From Clostridium sp. N3C (GTDB lineage Bacteria > Bacillota > Clostridia > Clostridiales > Clostridiaceae), in contig NZ_FMJL01000003.1 in assembly GCF_900095445.1 (NCBI RefSeq), forward strand, positions 62,001 through 126,000: a stretch of 64,000 bases of DNA, given 5' to 3'. Numbering within the stretch: the first letter of the stretch is position 1; every line of letters starts with the position of its first letter. The notes under the pieces were generated by a model. The model was not told the origin of the DNA, did not search any database, and saw nothing but the letters and a program-made list of their open reading frames with translations. Made by a program: the position numbers and the translations under genes. Positions 48,249 through 59,002 of the stretch are shown here, in pieces.

Positions 48249-50021
48249 TTGAGGATACCTGATGAAATAATCCAAAAAGTTAAAAATGAAAATGATGTGG
48301 TCGATATAGTTTCAGAAGTTGTAAGACTTAAAAGAAGTGGCAGAAACTATATGGGGCTATGTCCTTTTCATAAAGAAAAAACCCCTTCTTTTAGTGTTTC
48401 GCCAGATAAACAAATTTATAAGTGTTTTGGTTGTGGTGAAACCGGTAATGTCTTTACCTTTTTAATGAAGTATAGAAATATGGACTTTATAGAAGCAGTA
48501 AAATATTTGGCTGACAGAGCAAATATAGCTATTGAGTATGATGATGACAAAACAAGAGCTTTTGAACAAGAAAAAAATAGGCTCTACAAGCTAAATGTAG
48601 AAGCAGCAAGATTCTTCTATAGCAATTTGGTGAAGAGTAAAAAGGCTCAAGAATATTTTAGGGCTAGGGGTATCTCTGTAAGTACTATGAAAAGATTTGG
48701 ATTAGGATTTGCACCAGATTCTTGGCATAGCTTGCATAATGCGCTTAAGGCAAAAGGTTATACTGAACTTGATATGTTAAACCTAGGACTCATAATTAAA
48801 AGCGAAAAGGGAAATATGTATGATAGGTTTAGAAATAGAGTTATATTTCCAGTTTTTGATTATAGTGGTAGGGTTATAGGCTTTGGAGGAAGAGTGCTGG
48901 ATGATTCTAAGCCCAAATATCTTAATTCTCCTGAAAGCTTAATATTTCAAAAAGGCGTAAATCTATATGGACTTAATTTTGCATTAAAGAATAACAAAGA
49001 TAGAACTTTTATTATCGTGGAGGGATATATGGACTGTATTTCTCTGCACCAATATGGTATAACCAACGTTGTAGCATCCTTAGGAACGGCACTAACTGAA
49101 AGGCAAGCAAAGCTTTTAAGAAGATACGCAGATAAGATTATTATGTCTTATGATGCAGATGGTGCTGGCCAGGCTGCCACTATTAGGGGAATGGAAGTTT
49201 TAAGAAAGGAAGGGCTTGATGTTAGGATATTAACGATACCTTCTGGAAAAGATCCTGATGAATTTATACGAGCCAATGGAAAGGAAGCCTTTTTAAGGCT
49301 AATTGACAATGCTTTGCCCTTGCTTGATTACAAAATTAAAAAGGCAGCAGAGGGAGTTAATTTTAACGATAGTGAGGAAGTAATCAAGTATATTAAAAAA
49401 GTGACAGATGTATTAGCGGAATTGAATCCTGTGGAAAAAGATGTTTATATAAAAAAGATTTCTCAGGATACAGGAATTAAAGAACAGGCTATTTATGATT
49501 TGCTTAAAGGACAATTAAATAACGGTTCCGATGAAGCTAATAGTATGAATACTATACCATCTTTTGGACAAAAATTATATGTGGAACCGGCTCATATCAA
49601 GGCGGAGAGAAATTTGTTAAAATTGATGAGCATTAATGATGAATGTTGTAAGTATATAATTGAGAATTTAAGTAAAGATATGTTTATAATGGAGGGTCAT
49701 AAAAAAATATTTGATTTAATAGTAGAAGGTAAAAACAATGAAGTAACTGATCTTAATAAATATGTAGAAGATAGATGCGATGATGCTGAAAGTTCTAAGG
49801 AATGGGTTGAAATAAGTGATTTAGAACTAATAGAAGATGATTATGAAAATAAGCAACTTATTATAGATTACATTGATGAAATTAAAAGATATCAACTTGA
49901 AAACTCAAAAAAGCAAATTATTGAAAAAATTAGAGAGTGCGAAGCTAAGGGCATGATAGAAGAATCCTTAAAACTGGCACAGGAACTAATAGAAATCAAA
50001 AGAAAAATGGAAAAGTCGTAG
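48249..50021 (+). CDS. dnaG: DNA primase DnaG
   Basis: 590 residues from a TTG start behind GGGAAAGG, giving the family N-terminus [11 protein letters not shown]; a GTG at 48234 is the alternative. The CHC2 zinc finger (Cys38, His41, Cys59, Cys62), the TOPRIM core ([18 protein letters not shown]) and a C-terminal helicase-binding region follow. Makes RNA primers at the fork. rpoD follows 22 bases later. Confidence 0.97.
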   Translation: MRIPDEIIQKVKNENDVVDIVSEVVRLKRSGRNYMGLCPFHKEKTPSFSVSPDKQIYKCFGCGETGNVFTFLMKYRNMDFIEAVKYLADRANIAIEYDDDKTRAFEQEKNRLYKLNVEAARFFYSNLVKSKKAQEYFRARGISVSTMKRFGLGFAPDSWHSLHNALKAKGYTELDMLNLGLIIKSEKGNMYDRFRNRVIFPVFDYSGRVIGFGGRVLDDSKPKYLNSPESLIFQKGVNLYGLNFALKNNKDRTFIIVEGYMDCISLHQYGITNVVASLGTALTERQAKLLRRYADKIIMSYDADGAGQAATIRGMEVLRKEGLDVRILTIPSGKDPDEFIRANGKEAFLRLIDNALPLLDYKIKKAAEGVNFNDSEEVIKYIKKVTDVLAELNPVEKDVYIKKISQDTGIKEQAIYDLLKGQLNNGSDEANSMNTIPSFGQKLYVEPAHIKAERNLLKLMSINDECCKYIIENLSKDMFIMEGHKKIFDLIVEGKNNEVTDLNKYVEDRCDDAESSKEWVEISDLELIEDDYENKQLIIDYIDEIKRYQLENSKKQIIEKIRECEAKGMIEESLKLAQELIEIKRKMEKS

Positions 50022-50043
50022 TTCTGCGGAAGGAGGTTACAAT

Positions 50044-51108
50044 ATGAAAGACAAAGATGCTAAAATGGCTATCGTTAAGAAACTTATTGATAAAGGAAAA
50101 AAGAATGGCTCACTAACTTATAAAGAAATCATGGATGAATTAGATGAGATTGAATTAAGCCCTGAACAAATTGAAAAAATATATGAAGTTTTAGAATCCA
50201 TGGGGATAGACGTTATAGGGGATATGGGAGACATGGAAGTAACCGAGGAGGATCTTGATTTATCCATACCAGAAGGTATAGCCATAGATGATCCCGTAAG
50301 AATGTATTTAAAAGAAATAGGTAAGGTACCTTTGTTAACATCAGAAGAGGAAATAGAATTAGCTATTAGGATTGAACAGGGAGATGTAGCTGCTAAGAAG
50401 AAGTTAGCAGAAGCTAATCTTAGATTGGTTGTAAGCATAGCTAAGCGTTATGTAGGTAGAGGCATGTTATTTTTGGATTTAATCCAAGAAGGAAATTTAG
50501 GATTAATAAAAGCAGTAGAGAAGTTTGATTTTAGAAAAGGCTTTAAGTTTAGTACTTATGCTACATGGTGGATAAGACAGGCAATAACTAGAGCAATTGC
50601 TGATCAGGCTAGAACTATTAGAATACCAGTGCATATGGTTGAAACTATAAATAAACTTATTAGAGTTTCAAGACAATTGTTACAGGAATTAGGTAGAGAA
50701 CCTCTGCCAGAAGAAATTGCGCAGATTATGGAAATGCCTGTAGACAAAGTGCGAGAAATTATGAAAATTGCTCAAGAGCCAGTTTCCTTAGAAACTCCAA
50801 TAGGAGAAGAAGAAGATAGTCATTTGGGCGACTTTATTCCGGATGATGAAGCTCCAGCTCCTGCAGAGGCTGCAGCTTTTACAATGTTAAAGGAGCAGTT
50901 GATAAATGTACTAGATACACTTACTCCTAGAGAAGAAAAAGTACTTAGATTAAGATTTGGTTTAGATGATGGAAGAGCAAGAACTCTCGAAGAAGTAGGT
51001 AAAGAGTTTAATGTAACAAGAGAAAGAATAAGACAGATAGAAGCTAAAGCACTAAGAAAACTTAGACACCCAAGTAGAAGTAAAAAATTAAAAGACTATC
51101 TTGATTAA
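50044..51108 (+). CDS. rpoD: RNA polymerase sigma factor RpoD (SigA)
   Basis: 354 residues. Region 1.1-like N-terminus, then [18 protein letters not shown] (1.2), the region 2 core [32 protein letters not shown] and region 4 with the helix-turn-helix [12 protein letters not shown]...[23 protein letters not shown]. The primary vegetative sigma. AGGAGG precedes the ATG. Confidence 0.98.
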   Translation: MKDKDAKMAIVKKLIDKGKKNGSLTYKEIMDELDEIELSPEQIEKIYEVLESMGIDVIGDMGDMEVTEEDLDLSIPEGIAIDDPVRMYLKEIGKVPLLTSEEEIELAIRIEQGDVAAKKKLAEANLRLVVSIAKRYVGRGMLFLDLIQEGNLGLIKAVEKFDFRKGFKFSTYATWWIRQAITRAIADQARTIRIPVHMVETINKLIRVSRQLLQELGREPLPEEIAQIMEMPVDKVREIMKIAQEPVSLETPIGEEEDSHLGDFIPDDEAPAPAEAAAFTMLKEQLINVLDTLTPREEKVLRLRFGLDDGRARTLEEVGKEFNVTRERIRQIEAKALRKLRHPSRSKKLKDYLD

Positions 51109-51130
51109 AATTTCAAAGTACCTTTCAATA

Positions 51131-51160
51131 AAAATGCTAACTCATTGAGTTAGCATTTTG
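51131..51160. terminator. Palindromic hairpin after rpoD
   Basis: AAAATGCTAACTCA / TGAGTTAGCATTTT, a near-perfect 14-bp palindrome with T bases in the 3' arm. Likely ends the dnaG-rpoD transcript. Confidence 0.75.
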
Positions 51161-51163
51161 GAG

Positions 51164-51192
51164 TTTCTAAAGTAGTTAACCTATGCTATAAT
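51164..51192 (+). promoter_or_regulatory. Extended -10 promoter for the PH-domain gene
   Basis: TGC-TATAAT (-10 at 51187-51192) with a poor -35 (TTTCTA at 51164-51169) 17 bases earlier. Confidence 0.6.
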
Positions 51193-51215
51193 GAATATAC
51201 AGGGGTGATATAGAT

Positions 51216-52106
51216 ATGGATATTAAGCCCATAAGAGGTATAGCTACATTATATATGTTTTCTATTGCTTTAATTACAAATGTAATAATAGGTCTGCTAT
51301 TTTTCTTTGTGAATACATACTTATTGAGTACGATTTTGCTAGTAACTTTGGTAATAGTAGATTTGTATTTCTTATACTATTTTTTCTTAGACTTGACCAT
51401 GAAATATACCTTGATTGATAATCACATTATTATTAAATCTTTTTGGAATTTGAAAAAAGTTGATGTGGATTTTAAAGATATAGAAGGCTATATGATATCT
51501 AAGGAGCCTATACATGGAATAAAGCTAGCTGGTATGGGAAATAGTAAGTTTTCTTACGGTAGGGATATTATAGACAAGATTGGTATAGTGCGAATGTTTG
51601 TATCTTGCCAAAAAAGCACTATGTTTTTTAAAACCAGTAAAATGTGTTATGCTATTTCACCAGAGCAAATTGAACCTATCGAAGAAGCTTTAATAAATTG
51701 CAACATTCCAAATTATATAGATGAATATAATGAAGATTCAAAGGTGGAATTACATAAGGATAAAAAGTTCCTTATACTCCTATCTATGGTTGCTCTCATT
51801 ATTGTTTTAATGATAGTTATACCTGCCATTTTATATCTTAGAGGAAGTTTACCAGTAAGTATGCCCTTATCCTTTGATGCTGCTTTTATTCCTATAGAAT
51901 ACGGAACGGTTAAGGAATTCGTATTTAAGCAGATGGCCTATGGAGTAATGAACATGGTGATATTATTCTGCATGTATTACGCTGCATACTTCTGTGCAAA
52001 ATATGATAGAAAGACCGCTTATAGGTATATATACATAAGTTTAATTATTGTTATGGTATTTTTTGTGATTCAAATTAGAATATTAAGCAGGTTTGGAAAT
52101 ATATAG
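51216..52106 (+). CDS. Membrane protein with bacterial PH-like domain
   Basis: 296 residues. Two N-terminal membrane helices (about 10-33 and 36-60), a soluble PH-like region (about 62-165; KYTLIDNHIIIKSFWNLKKVDVDFKDI), and three C-terminal helices (about 183-210, 244-266, 271-291). Arrangement recalls bacterial PH/DUF1648-type proteins; function unknown. Confidence 0.75.
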   Translation: MDIKPIRGIATLYMFSIALITNVIIGLLFFFVNTYLLSTILLVTLVIVDLYFLYYFFLDLTMKYTLIDNHIIIKSFWNLKKVDVDFKDIEGYMISKEPIHGIKLAGMGNSKFSYGRDIIDKIGIVRMFVSCQKSTMFFKTSKMCYAISPEQIEPIEEALINCNIPNYIDEYNEDSKVELHKDKKFLILLSMVALIIVLMIVIPAILYLRGSLPVSMPLSFDAAFIPIEYGTVKEFVFKQMAYGVMNMVILFCMYYAAYFCAKYDRKTAYRYIYISLIIVMVFFVIQIRILSRFGNI

Positions 52107-52138
52107 ATTAAAAGCTTTTTTAAATAATAGGTGGTAAT

Positions 52139-52828
52139 ATGAACATAAGTGATAGATTGACAAGAGTTGCTAACATGGTGGATAGGTGTAAAACCATGGC
52201 GGATATTGGTACTGACCATGGGTATATACCTATTTTTCTTCTTATAAATGGAATTTGTGAAAGAGCTATAGCTTCAGATATTAATAGGGGACCGGTACAA
52301 AGAGCTGAAGAAAATATCAAATATTACGGTTTAGAAAATAAAATTGAATGTAGGCAGGGGCCAGGTCTTTCAACACTAAAGGCTGGTGAGGTGCAAACAG
52401 CGGTAATTGCTGGTATGGGAGGACATTTAATAATATCCATACTTGAAGAGGAAGAAATTATAGCCCATAAGCTAGAGTCAATAGTTTTACAACCAGTACA
52501 ACATAGCAAGGTTTTAAGAAAATATCTTTATGAAAATGGGTATAAAATAATAGATGAGGATTTATGCTATGATGAAGGAAAATATTATGAAATAATTAAG
52601 GCAAGCTATGATGGGACAAATAGGTATTTAGAAGATATATATTACGAAATCAGTCCCCTTCTTATTGAAAAGAAGCATAGTCTTCTCAAGGAGTACTTAG
52701 GCAAGAAAATACATAGTAATGACAAAATCCTTTGTAATATTAATGAAGATACAGAGGGGGCTAATAAGCGAAAAGAGGAGCTTATTAATATAAATGAGAA
52801 GCTAAAGGAGCTGTTAACATGTCTGTAA
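52139..52828 (+). CDS. trmK: tRNA (adenine(22)-N(1))-methyltransferase TrmK
   Basis: 229 residues. ISDRLTRVANMVDRCKTMADIGTDHGYIPIFL holds the SAM-binding motif I; a helical C-terminus follows. Makes m1A22 in tRNA. It overlaps the Nif3 gene by 10 bases; the pair yqfN-yqfO is the same in Bacillus. Confidence 0.95.
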   Translation: MNISDRLTRVANMVDRCKTMADIGTDHGYIPIFLLINGICERAIASDINRGPVQRAEENIKYYGLENKIECRQGPGLSTLKAGEVQTAVIAGMGGHLIISILEEEEIIAHKLESIVLQPVQHSKVLRKYLYENGYKIIDEDLCYDEGKYYEIIKASYDGTNRYLEDIYYEISPLLIEKKHSLLKEYLGKKIHSNDKILCNINEDTEGANKRKEELININEKLKELLTCL

Positions 52829-53634
52829 AGTTATCTGAAGTGATAAAGGTAATTGAAAAATTTGCACCAACAAAGCTAAAAGAAAGTTATGATAATGTTG
52901 GTTTAATGGTAGGAGATATGGATGCAGATATAACTTCTGTTTTAGTGAGTTTGGACAGTACTTTAGAGGTTATAGAAGAAGCAAAAGAGAAAAACTGTGA
53001 ACTTATACTAAGTCATCATCCCTTGCTATTTAGAAAGCCTAACTCTATTACAGAGGAAACTTTGCTAGGGAAAAAAATTAGAATGGCAGTTAAGAATAAT
53101 ATAAATATTTATGCTAGTCATACCAATCTAGATGTAGTAGAGGATGGGATAAATGATCTTATAGTAAGGCTTTTGGGTTTTAATAAAGGCATTGTTATGG
53201 AAAAAAGTTGTGTTATACCAGATAATGAAAAAGTTGGTATAGGAAGGTTGATAGATCTTAAAGATCCTATTTTATTAGAGGATCTATGTAAAAAAGTAAA
53301 AAATGATTTGGGATTATCTTATTTAAGATATTCAGGTGAATCTAATTGGCAAGTAAACAAGATAGCTATAATAAACGGCAGCGGTCAAGATTATTTTAAT
53401 TTAGCTAAAAAACTAGGAGCAAACTGTATAATAACTGGAGATACTACTTATCATTATGTAAGTGATTTTTATGAGGAAGGCATTCCAGTTATAGATGCAG
53501 GACATTTTGGTACAGAGTGGCCAGCAGTTAAGATCTTTGCAAAGCATTTCAAAAAGTTACTTCAGGTTGAGAATATAGATATAGAAGTGAAGGTTTCAGA
53601 GAGAAATTTTGATCCTTATAAAATAATGGCTTAA
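52819..53634 (+). CDS. Nif3-like dinuclear metal center protein
   Basis: 271 residues. YDNVGLMVGD and LSHHPLLF (His66, His67) plus the C-terminal DAGHFGTEW give the two-metal site of the toroidal hexamer. It lacks the PII-like insertion present in longer Bacillus YqfO. Annotated in some genomes as GTP cyclohydrolase I type 2, without strong support. Physiological role unsettled. Confidence 0.92.
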   Translation: MSVKLSEVIKVIEKFAPTKLKESYDNVGLMVGDMDADITSVLVSLDSTLEVIEEAKEKNCELILSHHPLLFRKPNSITEETLLGKKIRMAVKNNINIYASHTNLDVVEDGINDLIVRLLGFNKGIVMEKSCVIPDNEKVGIGRLIDLKDPILLEDLCKKVKNDLGLSYLRYSGESNWQVNKIAIINGSGQDYFNLAKKLGANCIITGDTTYHYVSDFYEEGIPVIDAGHFGTEWPAVKIFAKHFKKLLQVENIDIEVKVSERNFDPYKIMA

Positions 53635-53642
53635 ATTTCCCT

Positions 53643-53671
53643 TTGCATAGCTTAAATTAATGTGTTAATAT
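53643..53671 (+). promoter_or_regulatory. SigA-type promoter for rnpB
   Basis: TTGCAT (53643-53648), 17 bases, TAATAT (53666-53671). The predicted start about seven to nine bases later coincides with the 5' end of the RNase P RNA. Confidence 0.8.
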
Positions 53672-53679
53672 ATTTTTGT

Positions 53680-54104
<425 letters not shown>

Positions 54105-54109
54105 AGAAG

Positions 54110-54146
54110 AAAAACACTAGGCATATTGTCTAGTGTTTTTCTTTTA
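54110..54146 (+). terminator. Terminator of rnpB
   Basis: Perfect 11-bp stem AAAAACACTAG / CTAGTGTTTTT with a 9-base loop and T-rich tail, six bases past the mature 3' end. Confidence 0.93.
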
Positions 54147-54265
54147 CATAATAACACCCATAAATACTTAAAAGATATTGCTTAACTTCAAATCTATCAA
54201 CATATCCATATTTCAAGTATTCAGGCGTAAATTGATAAGACAGCTCCATTAGAATAAAGTATTTA

Positions 54266-54346
54266 AAGCAGTAGTTGAAGTAAAGCAGTCTAAATTAAAA
54301 CTTTAGATTGCTTTTTTATGCAGAAGACTATTTACTGCTTTTTATT
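54266..54346 (+). other. Structured element with two terminator-like stems upstream of polC
   Basis: AAAGCAGTCTAAA pairs with TTTAGATTGCTTT (54282-54294 / 54302-54314), then a T run. A second AAAGCAGTA (54266-54274) is complementary to TACTGCTTT in 54333-54341, also before T-rich sequence. The two repeats can pair with either 3' arm. The gene ended by this structure is not evident, since rnpB stops earlier. Confidence 0.55.
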
Positions 54347-54350
54347 ATAC

Positions 54351-54380
54351 ATGACAAATCGTAAGAACATCTTATATAAT
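54351..54380 (+). promoter_or_regulatory. Promoter for polC
   Basis: ATGACA (54351-54356), 18 bases, TATAAT (54375-54380); the start codon is 38 bases on. Confidence 0.65.
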
Positions 54381-54417
54381 AATTAAGTATACTTAAGAAT
54401 TTTAGAAGAGGTTAAGG

Positions 54418-57400
54418 ATGAAAATGAAGAAGATAAGTGAAGTTTTTGCAGATTATCAGTCCAGTGGTAATATAAGTACTGCTATTGTGGAATCAGTAGT
54501 ATTAAAGAAAAAAACTAAAAGTTTGGAAATGGAAATAAGTTCTGATAAATATATTGATGTTAAAGAATTTGAAGCTCTTAATAGGTTTATTAAAAGAAGG
54601 TTTGCCTTAAATGATTCTAAAATTTCTGTCAAGTATGCGGAAGGAATAGATAAAAAACCTATAGAAGAAGAGTTAAATAATATTATGCTTTCTTTGGGAG
54701 AGCAGTATCCTGCATTGAAAGCAGTATTAAATAGTAGTGAATATGAAATTGATAATAATGTTATAAGTTTCAATTTTAAGATGCCAGTATCAGGATTTTT
54801 AAGGTCCCTCGGCTATGATAAGAAAATTTCTAGTGCTATAAAAAGTATGTATGGATCTACCTATAAGATAAACTTCGTGGATAAAATAAGCAGTGAGGAA
54901 TTGCTAAGGATGCAAGAAGCTAAAGAAAAGGAAATGCTTCTTGCTCAAAAGCAAATTAAAGCTGCTAAAAATGAAACTTCATCTAAGGTAGCTAAAGAAA
55001 GTACAGATAAAAAACCAGAAGTAAAAAATAAAGATAATGGAAAGAATACTGATAGCTCAATAATATTAGGTAGAAAAGGTAAGATTAATTCACCGGTTAT
55101 AAAAATTATTGATATAACACCGGATGAAGGTAGAGTAGCTATAGAGGGTGAAGTATCTAATATAGAAACTAAGGAATTAAAAAGCGGAAAAATCTTGCTT
55201 TCCTTTGATATTTATGATGGTTCCAGTTCTATGACCTGTAAGTGTTTCCTAAAGCCTGAAGATAATGGTCAAGTAAAGTCAAGGCTTAAAAAGGCCAAAG
55301 GGGTAAGATTGGCCGGTAATGTATCTTATAGCCAGTTTTCTGGCGAAGTAGAAATGATTGCTAATGTAATAATTGAAACAGATGGTTTGAAGAAGAATAA
55401 GAGAATGGATAAGGCTGAAGTGAAGAGGGTAGAGCTTCATATGCATACCCAGATGAGTCAGATGGATGGTGTTAGCAGTGCTAAAGATTTGATAAAGAGA
55501 GCTATGGAATGGGGGATGAAGTCCATTGCTATTACAGACCATGGAGTGGTGCAGGCCTTTCCAGATGCACATAAGCTTTTAGGAAGGGATAACCCTAATA
55601 TGAAGGTTATTTACGGAGTAGAGGCCTATTTGGCACCGGATAAAAAGCCTTCAGTTATGAATTCTAAAGGACAGAGCATTGATACCACCTACTGTGTGCT
55701 GGATTTAGAGACTACAGGTTTTTCACCAGTAACAGAAAAGATTACTGAAATAGGTATAATGAAGTTTAAGGATGGAAAGGTTATCGATAAATTTAGTACC
55801 TTCGTAAATCCTGAAAAGCCTATTCCTGCTAGAGTTGTAGAGGTTACAAACATCACTGATGATATGGTAAAGGATGCAGAAACTATAGAACAGGTATTTC
55901 CTAAAATGATGGAATTTATTAAGGATAGTGTTTTAGTAGCACATAATGCATCTTTTGACGTAGGCTTTTTAAAACATGTTGCTAAGGAATTAGGCTATGA
56001 ATTTGATTTTACATATGTGGATACATTGTCCTTGGCACAGGAATTATTTCCTGAGTACAAGACATATAAGCTTGGAAGAATAGCTAAACACCTTGGTATA
56101 AAAGTGGAAGTAGCTCATAGGGCATTAGATGACGTAGACACTACAGTTAAGGTATTTAAAGTAATGCTGGATATGCTTAAGGAAAGAGGGGTAAAAAACC
56201 TCGATGATATAGAGTTATATGCTTCTGATGAGATAGCTAAGCAAGAGGAGTACAAAAAGCTTAAAACTTACCATGCAATAATTCTAGCAAAGGATTATGT
56301 AGGTTTAAAAAATTTATATAAGCTAGTATCCTTTTCACATGTAGATTACTTTTACAAGAAGCCTCGTATACTTAAGAGTTTATATAAAAAATATTCAGAG
56401 GGATTAATTCTTGGAAGTGCTTGCAGTGAAGGAGAATTGTATCAAGCTATATTATTAGGTAAGTCTGAGGAGGAAATTGAAGCTATTGCGGAGGATTATG
56501 ATTATCTTGAAATTCAACCTTTGGGCAATAACGAATATCTAGTAAGAGAAGGGCAAGTGCCAGATCGAGAATATCTAAAAGAAATTAATAAGAAAATCGT
56601 TGCCTTAGGTGAAAAATTAAATAAACCGGTTGTTGCTACAGGAGACGTTCATTTCATGGATCCAGAAGACGAAATTTATAGACGTATACTGGAAGCAGGT
56701 CAAGGTTTTAAAGATGCAGATAATCAGGCACCTTTGTACTTAAGAACCACTGAAGAGATGTTAAAGGAGTTTTCTTACTTAGGAGAAGAGAAGGCCTATG
56801 AAGTGGTAGTTACAAATACTAATATGATAGCAGATATGTGTCAGCAAATTAGTCCTATATCACCGGAAAAATGTCCTCCTTATATTGAAGGATGTGAGCA
56901 AACCATTAGAGATATTGCCTATGGAAGAGCTCATGAGCTTTACGGTGATCCATTGCCGGAAATCGTTCAATCAAGATTGGATAAGGAACTAGATTCTATT
57001 ATTAAAAATGGTTTCTCTGTAATGTACATTATTGCTCAAAAGCTGGTGTGGAAATCCAATGAGGATGGATATCTAGTTGGTTCTAGAGGTTCTGTTGGTT
57101 CTTCCTTTGTGGCAAATATGACTGGAATAACAGAAGTAAATGCTTTGCCACCTCATTATAGATGTCCAAAATGCAAATACTCAGATTTTACTGATTATGG
57201 TGTGAAAATTGGATTCGACTTACCGGATAAAGATTGTCCTGTTTGCGGAGAGAAAATGGCTAAGGATGGTTTAGATATACCTTTTGAAACCTTCCTAGGC
57301 TTTAATGGGGATAAGGAGCCAGATATAGACTTAAACTTTTCTGGTGAATATCAGGCAAGGGCTCATAGGTATACAGAGGTTATCTTTGGAAAAGGAACTA

Positions 57401-58767
57401 CCTTTAAGGCTGGAACTATAGGTACCATAGCAGAAAAAACAGCTTTTGGATATGTAAAAAAGTACTTTGAAGAAAAAGGTATTCATGTAAATAAGGCTGA
57501 AATAATGAGACTAGCAAAGGGCTGCACCGGTGTAAAGAGAACAACAGGACAGCACCCTGGTGGTATAATAGTTGTTCCTAAGGGCCGTGAAATTTATGAA
57601 TTCTGTCCTGTACAGCATCCTGCCGATGACCCAGAATCAGACATAATTACAACACATTTTGATTATCACTCCATAGACCAGAATTTATTAAAACTAGATA
57701 TACTAGGACACGACGATCCTACGGTTATAAGGATGTTACAGGATATAACAGGAGTGGACCCACTAACTATACCTATGGATGATAAGGCAACTATGTCTAT
57801 ATTTTCTTCTACAGAAGCTTTAGGTGTTACACCGGAGCAAATCAATTCTCCAGTAGGAACCTTTGGAGTTCCAGAATTCGGTACTAAATTTGTAAGAGGG
57901 ATGCTTGTAGATACCAAACCTCAAACTTTTATGGATTTAATATGTATATCTGGACTTTCCCATGGTACCGATGTTTGGCTAGGTAATGCCAAAGATTTAA
58001 TTGATGGAGGAATAATAACAAGCATAAGTGAAGCGGTATGTACTAGAGACGATATTATGGTTTATCTTATTAAACAAGGTCTTCCACCGGATACTGCTTT
58101 TAAGATAATGGAGACAGTACGTAAAGGAAAAGCTTTGGAGGATCCTGAAAAATGGGCAAAGTTTGAAGCTATGATGAGGGAAAACAATGTACCTGAATGG
58201 TATATAGAATCTTGTAAAAAGATAAAATACATGTTCCCTAAGGCCCATGCTGCAGCGTATGTAATGATGGCCTTTAGAATAGCTTGGTTTAAGGTACATA
58301 TACCTTTAGCTTATTATGCTGCTTTCTTCAGTATTAGAGCTAAAGCCTTTGATGCTGAATGGATGATCTTTGGAAAAGAAAAGGTTAAGGCTAAGATGCA
58401 GGAAATTGAGATGATGGGAAATCAGGCAGCACCTAAAGACAAGGATATGTATGATGATCTAGAAATAGTTTTAGAAATGTATGAAAGAGGATTTAATTTT
58501 CTACCTATTGATTTATATAAGTCCCATGCTACTAAATTCATAGTTGAGGATGGAGCATTAAGGCCAGCCTTAAACAGTATAGCAGGTATGGGTAATGTAG
58601 CTGCAGAAAGTATTTTCAAAGCAGCACAGGAAAAACCTTTCAGTTCTATAGATGATTTAAAGAAGCGTGCAAAGATAGGAAATTCTACAGTGGAATTACT
58701 TAAAAAATTTGGATGTTTAAATGGATTACCAGAAAGCGATCAACTTTGCTTCTTTGATGTAATTTGA
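54418..58767 (+). CDS. polC: DNA polymerase III PolC-type
   Basis: 1449 residues, normal length. N-terminal domain and OB fold (about 220-320), the PHP domain opening with VELHMHTQMSQMDG (about 340), an inserted DEDDh 3'-5' exonuclease (YCVLDLETTGF, about 425-600), the rest of PHP, and the polymerase palm with PDIDLNFSG (about 968-976). Two CxxC pairs (CPKCKY, CPVCGE) in between form the zinc site. Main replicative polymerase of low-GC Gram-positives. Monocistronic between its own promoter and terminator. Confidence 0.98.
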   Translation: MKMKKISEVFADYQSSGNISTAIVESVVLKKKTKSLEMEISSDKYIDVKEFEALNRFIKRRFALNDSKISVKYAEGIDKKPIEEELNNIMLSLGEQYPALKAVLNSSEYEIDNNVISFNFKMPVSGFLRSLGYDKKISSAIKSMYGSTYKINFVDKISSEELLRMQEAKEKEMLLAQKQIKAAKNETSSKVAKESTDKKPEVKNKDNGKNTDSSIILGRKGKINSPVIKIIDITPDEGRVAIEGEVSNIETKELKSGKILLSFDIYDGSSSMTCKCFLKPEDNGQVKSRLKKAKGVRLAGNVSYSQFSGEVEMIANVIIETDGLKKNKRMDKAEVKRVELHMHTQMSQMDGVSSAKDLIKRAMEWGMKSIAITDHGVVQAFPDAHKLLGRDNPNMKVIYGVEAYLAPDKKPSVMNSKGQSIDTTYCVLDLETTGFSPVTEKITEIGIMKFKDGKVIDKFSTFVNPEKPIPARVVEVTNITDDMVKDAETIEQVFPKMMEFIKDSVLVAHNASFDVGFLKHVAKELGYEFDFTYVDTLSLAQELFPEYKTYKLGRIAKHLGIKVEVAHRALDDVDTTVKVFKVMLDMLKERGVKNLDDIELYASDEIAKQEEYKKLKTYHAIILAKDYVGLKNLYKLVSFSHVDYFYKKPRILKSLYKKYSEGLILGSACSEGELYQAILLGKSEEEIEAIAEDYDYLEIQPLGNNEYLVREGQVPDREYLKEINKKIVALGEKLNKPVVATGDVHFMDPEDEIYRRILEAGQGFKDADNQAPLYLRTTEEMLKEFSYLGEEKAYEVVVTNTNMIADMCQQISPISPEKCPPYIEGCEQTIRDIAYGRAHELYGDPLPEIVQSRLDKELDSIIKNGFSVMYIIAQKLVWKSNEDGYLVGSRGSVGSSFVANMTGITEVNALPPHYRCPKCKYSDFTDYGVKIGFDLPDKDCPVCGEKMAKDGLDIPFETFLGFNGDKEPDIDLNFSGEYQARAHRYTEVIFGKGTTFKAGTIGTIAEKTAFGYVKKYFEEKGIHVNKAEIMRLAKGCTGVKRTTGQHPGGIIVVPKGREIYEFCPVQHPADDPESDIITTHFDYHSIDQNLLKLDILGHDDPTVIRMLQDITGVDPLTIPMDDKATMSIFSSTEALGVTPEQINSPVGTFGVPEFGTKFVRGMLVDTKPQTFMDLICISGLSHGTDVWLGNAKDLIDGGIITSISEAVCTRDDIMVYLIKQGLPPDTAFKIMETVRKGKALEDPEKWAKFEAMMRENNVPEWYIESCKKIKYMFPKAHAAAYVMMAFRIAWFKVHIPLAYYAAFFSIRAKAFDAEWMIFGKEKVKAKMQEIEMMGNQAAPKDKDMYDDLEIVLEMYERGFNFLPIDLYKSHATKFIVEDGALRPALNSIAGMGNVAAESIFKAAQEKPFSSIDDLKKRAKIGNSTVELLKKFGCLNGLPESDQLCFFDVI

Positions 58768-58784
58768 ATTTAATATTAACTAAG

Positions 58785-58813
58785 AGAAAAGGCCTTTTTA
58801 GGCCTTTTTTTTA
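58785..58813 (+). terminator. Terminator after polC
   Basis: AAAAGGCC / GGCCTTTT stem, TTTTTA loop, run of T. Confidence 0.92.
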
Positions 58814-58883
58814 CCTTATGCAAAAGGAATAATTGAGAAAATAAGTATGAAACAAAATTATCCAATTTCCGAGGAAATAATTA

Positions 58884-58912
58884 TTGACAAAGCTATGAAA
58901 GAGGTATAACAT
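58884..58912 (+). promoter_or_regulatory. Putative promoter for the M20 peptidase
   Basis: TTGACA (58884-58889) followed by TATAAC after 15 bases or TAACAT after 17 bases; the -10 choice is ambiguous. Confidence 0.5.
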
Positions 58913-59002
58913 ACTAAACATATCATAAAACTATTTAATAAAAATAATTTAGAACTTATCATGAAGTCCTATTTATCATTTAAGTTAGGAGGAATGATGA
59001 TA

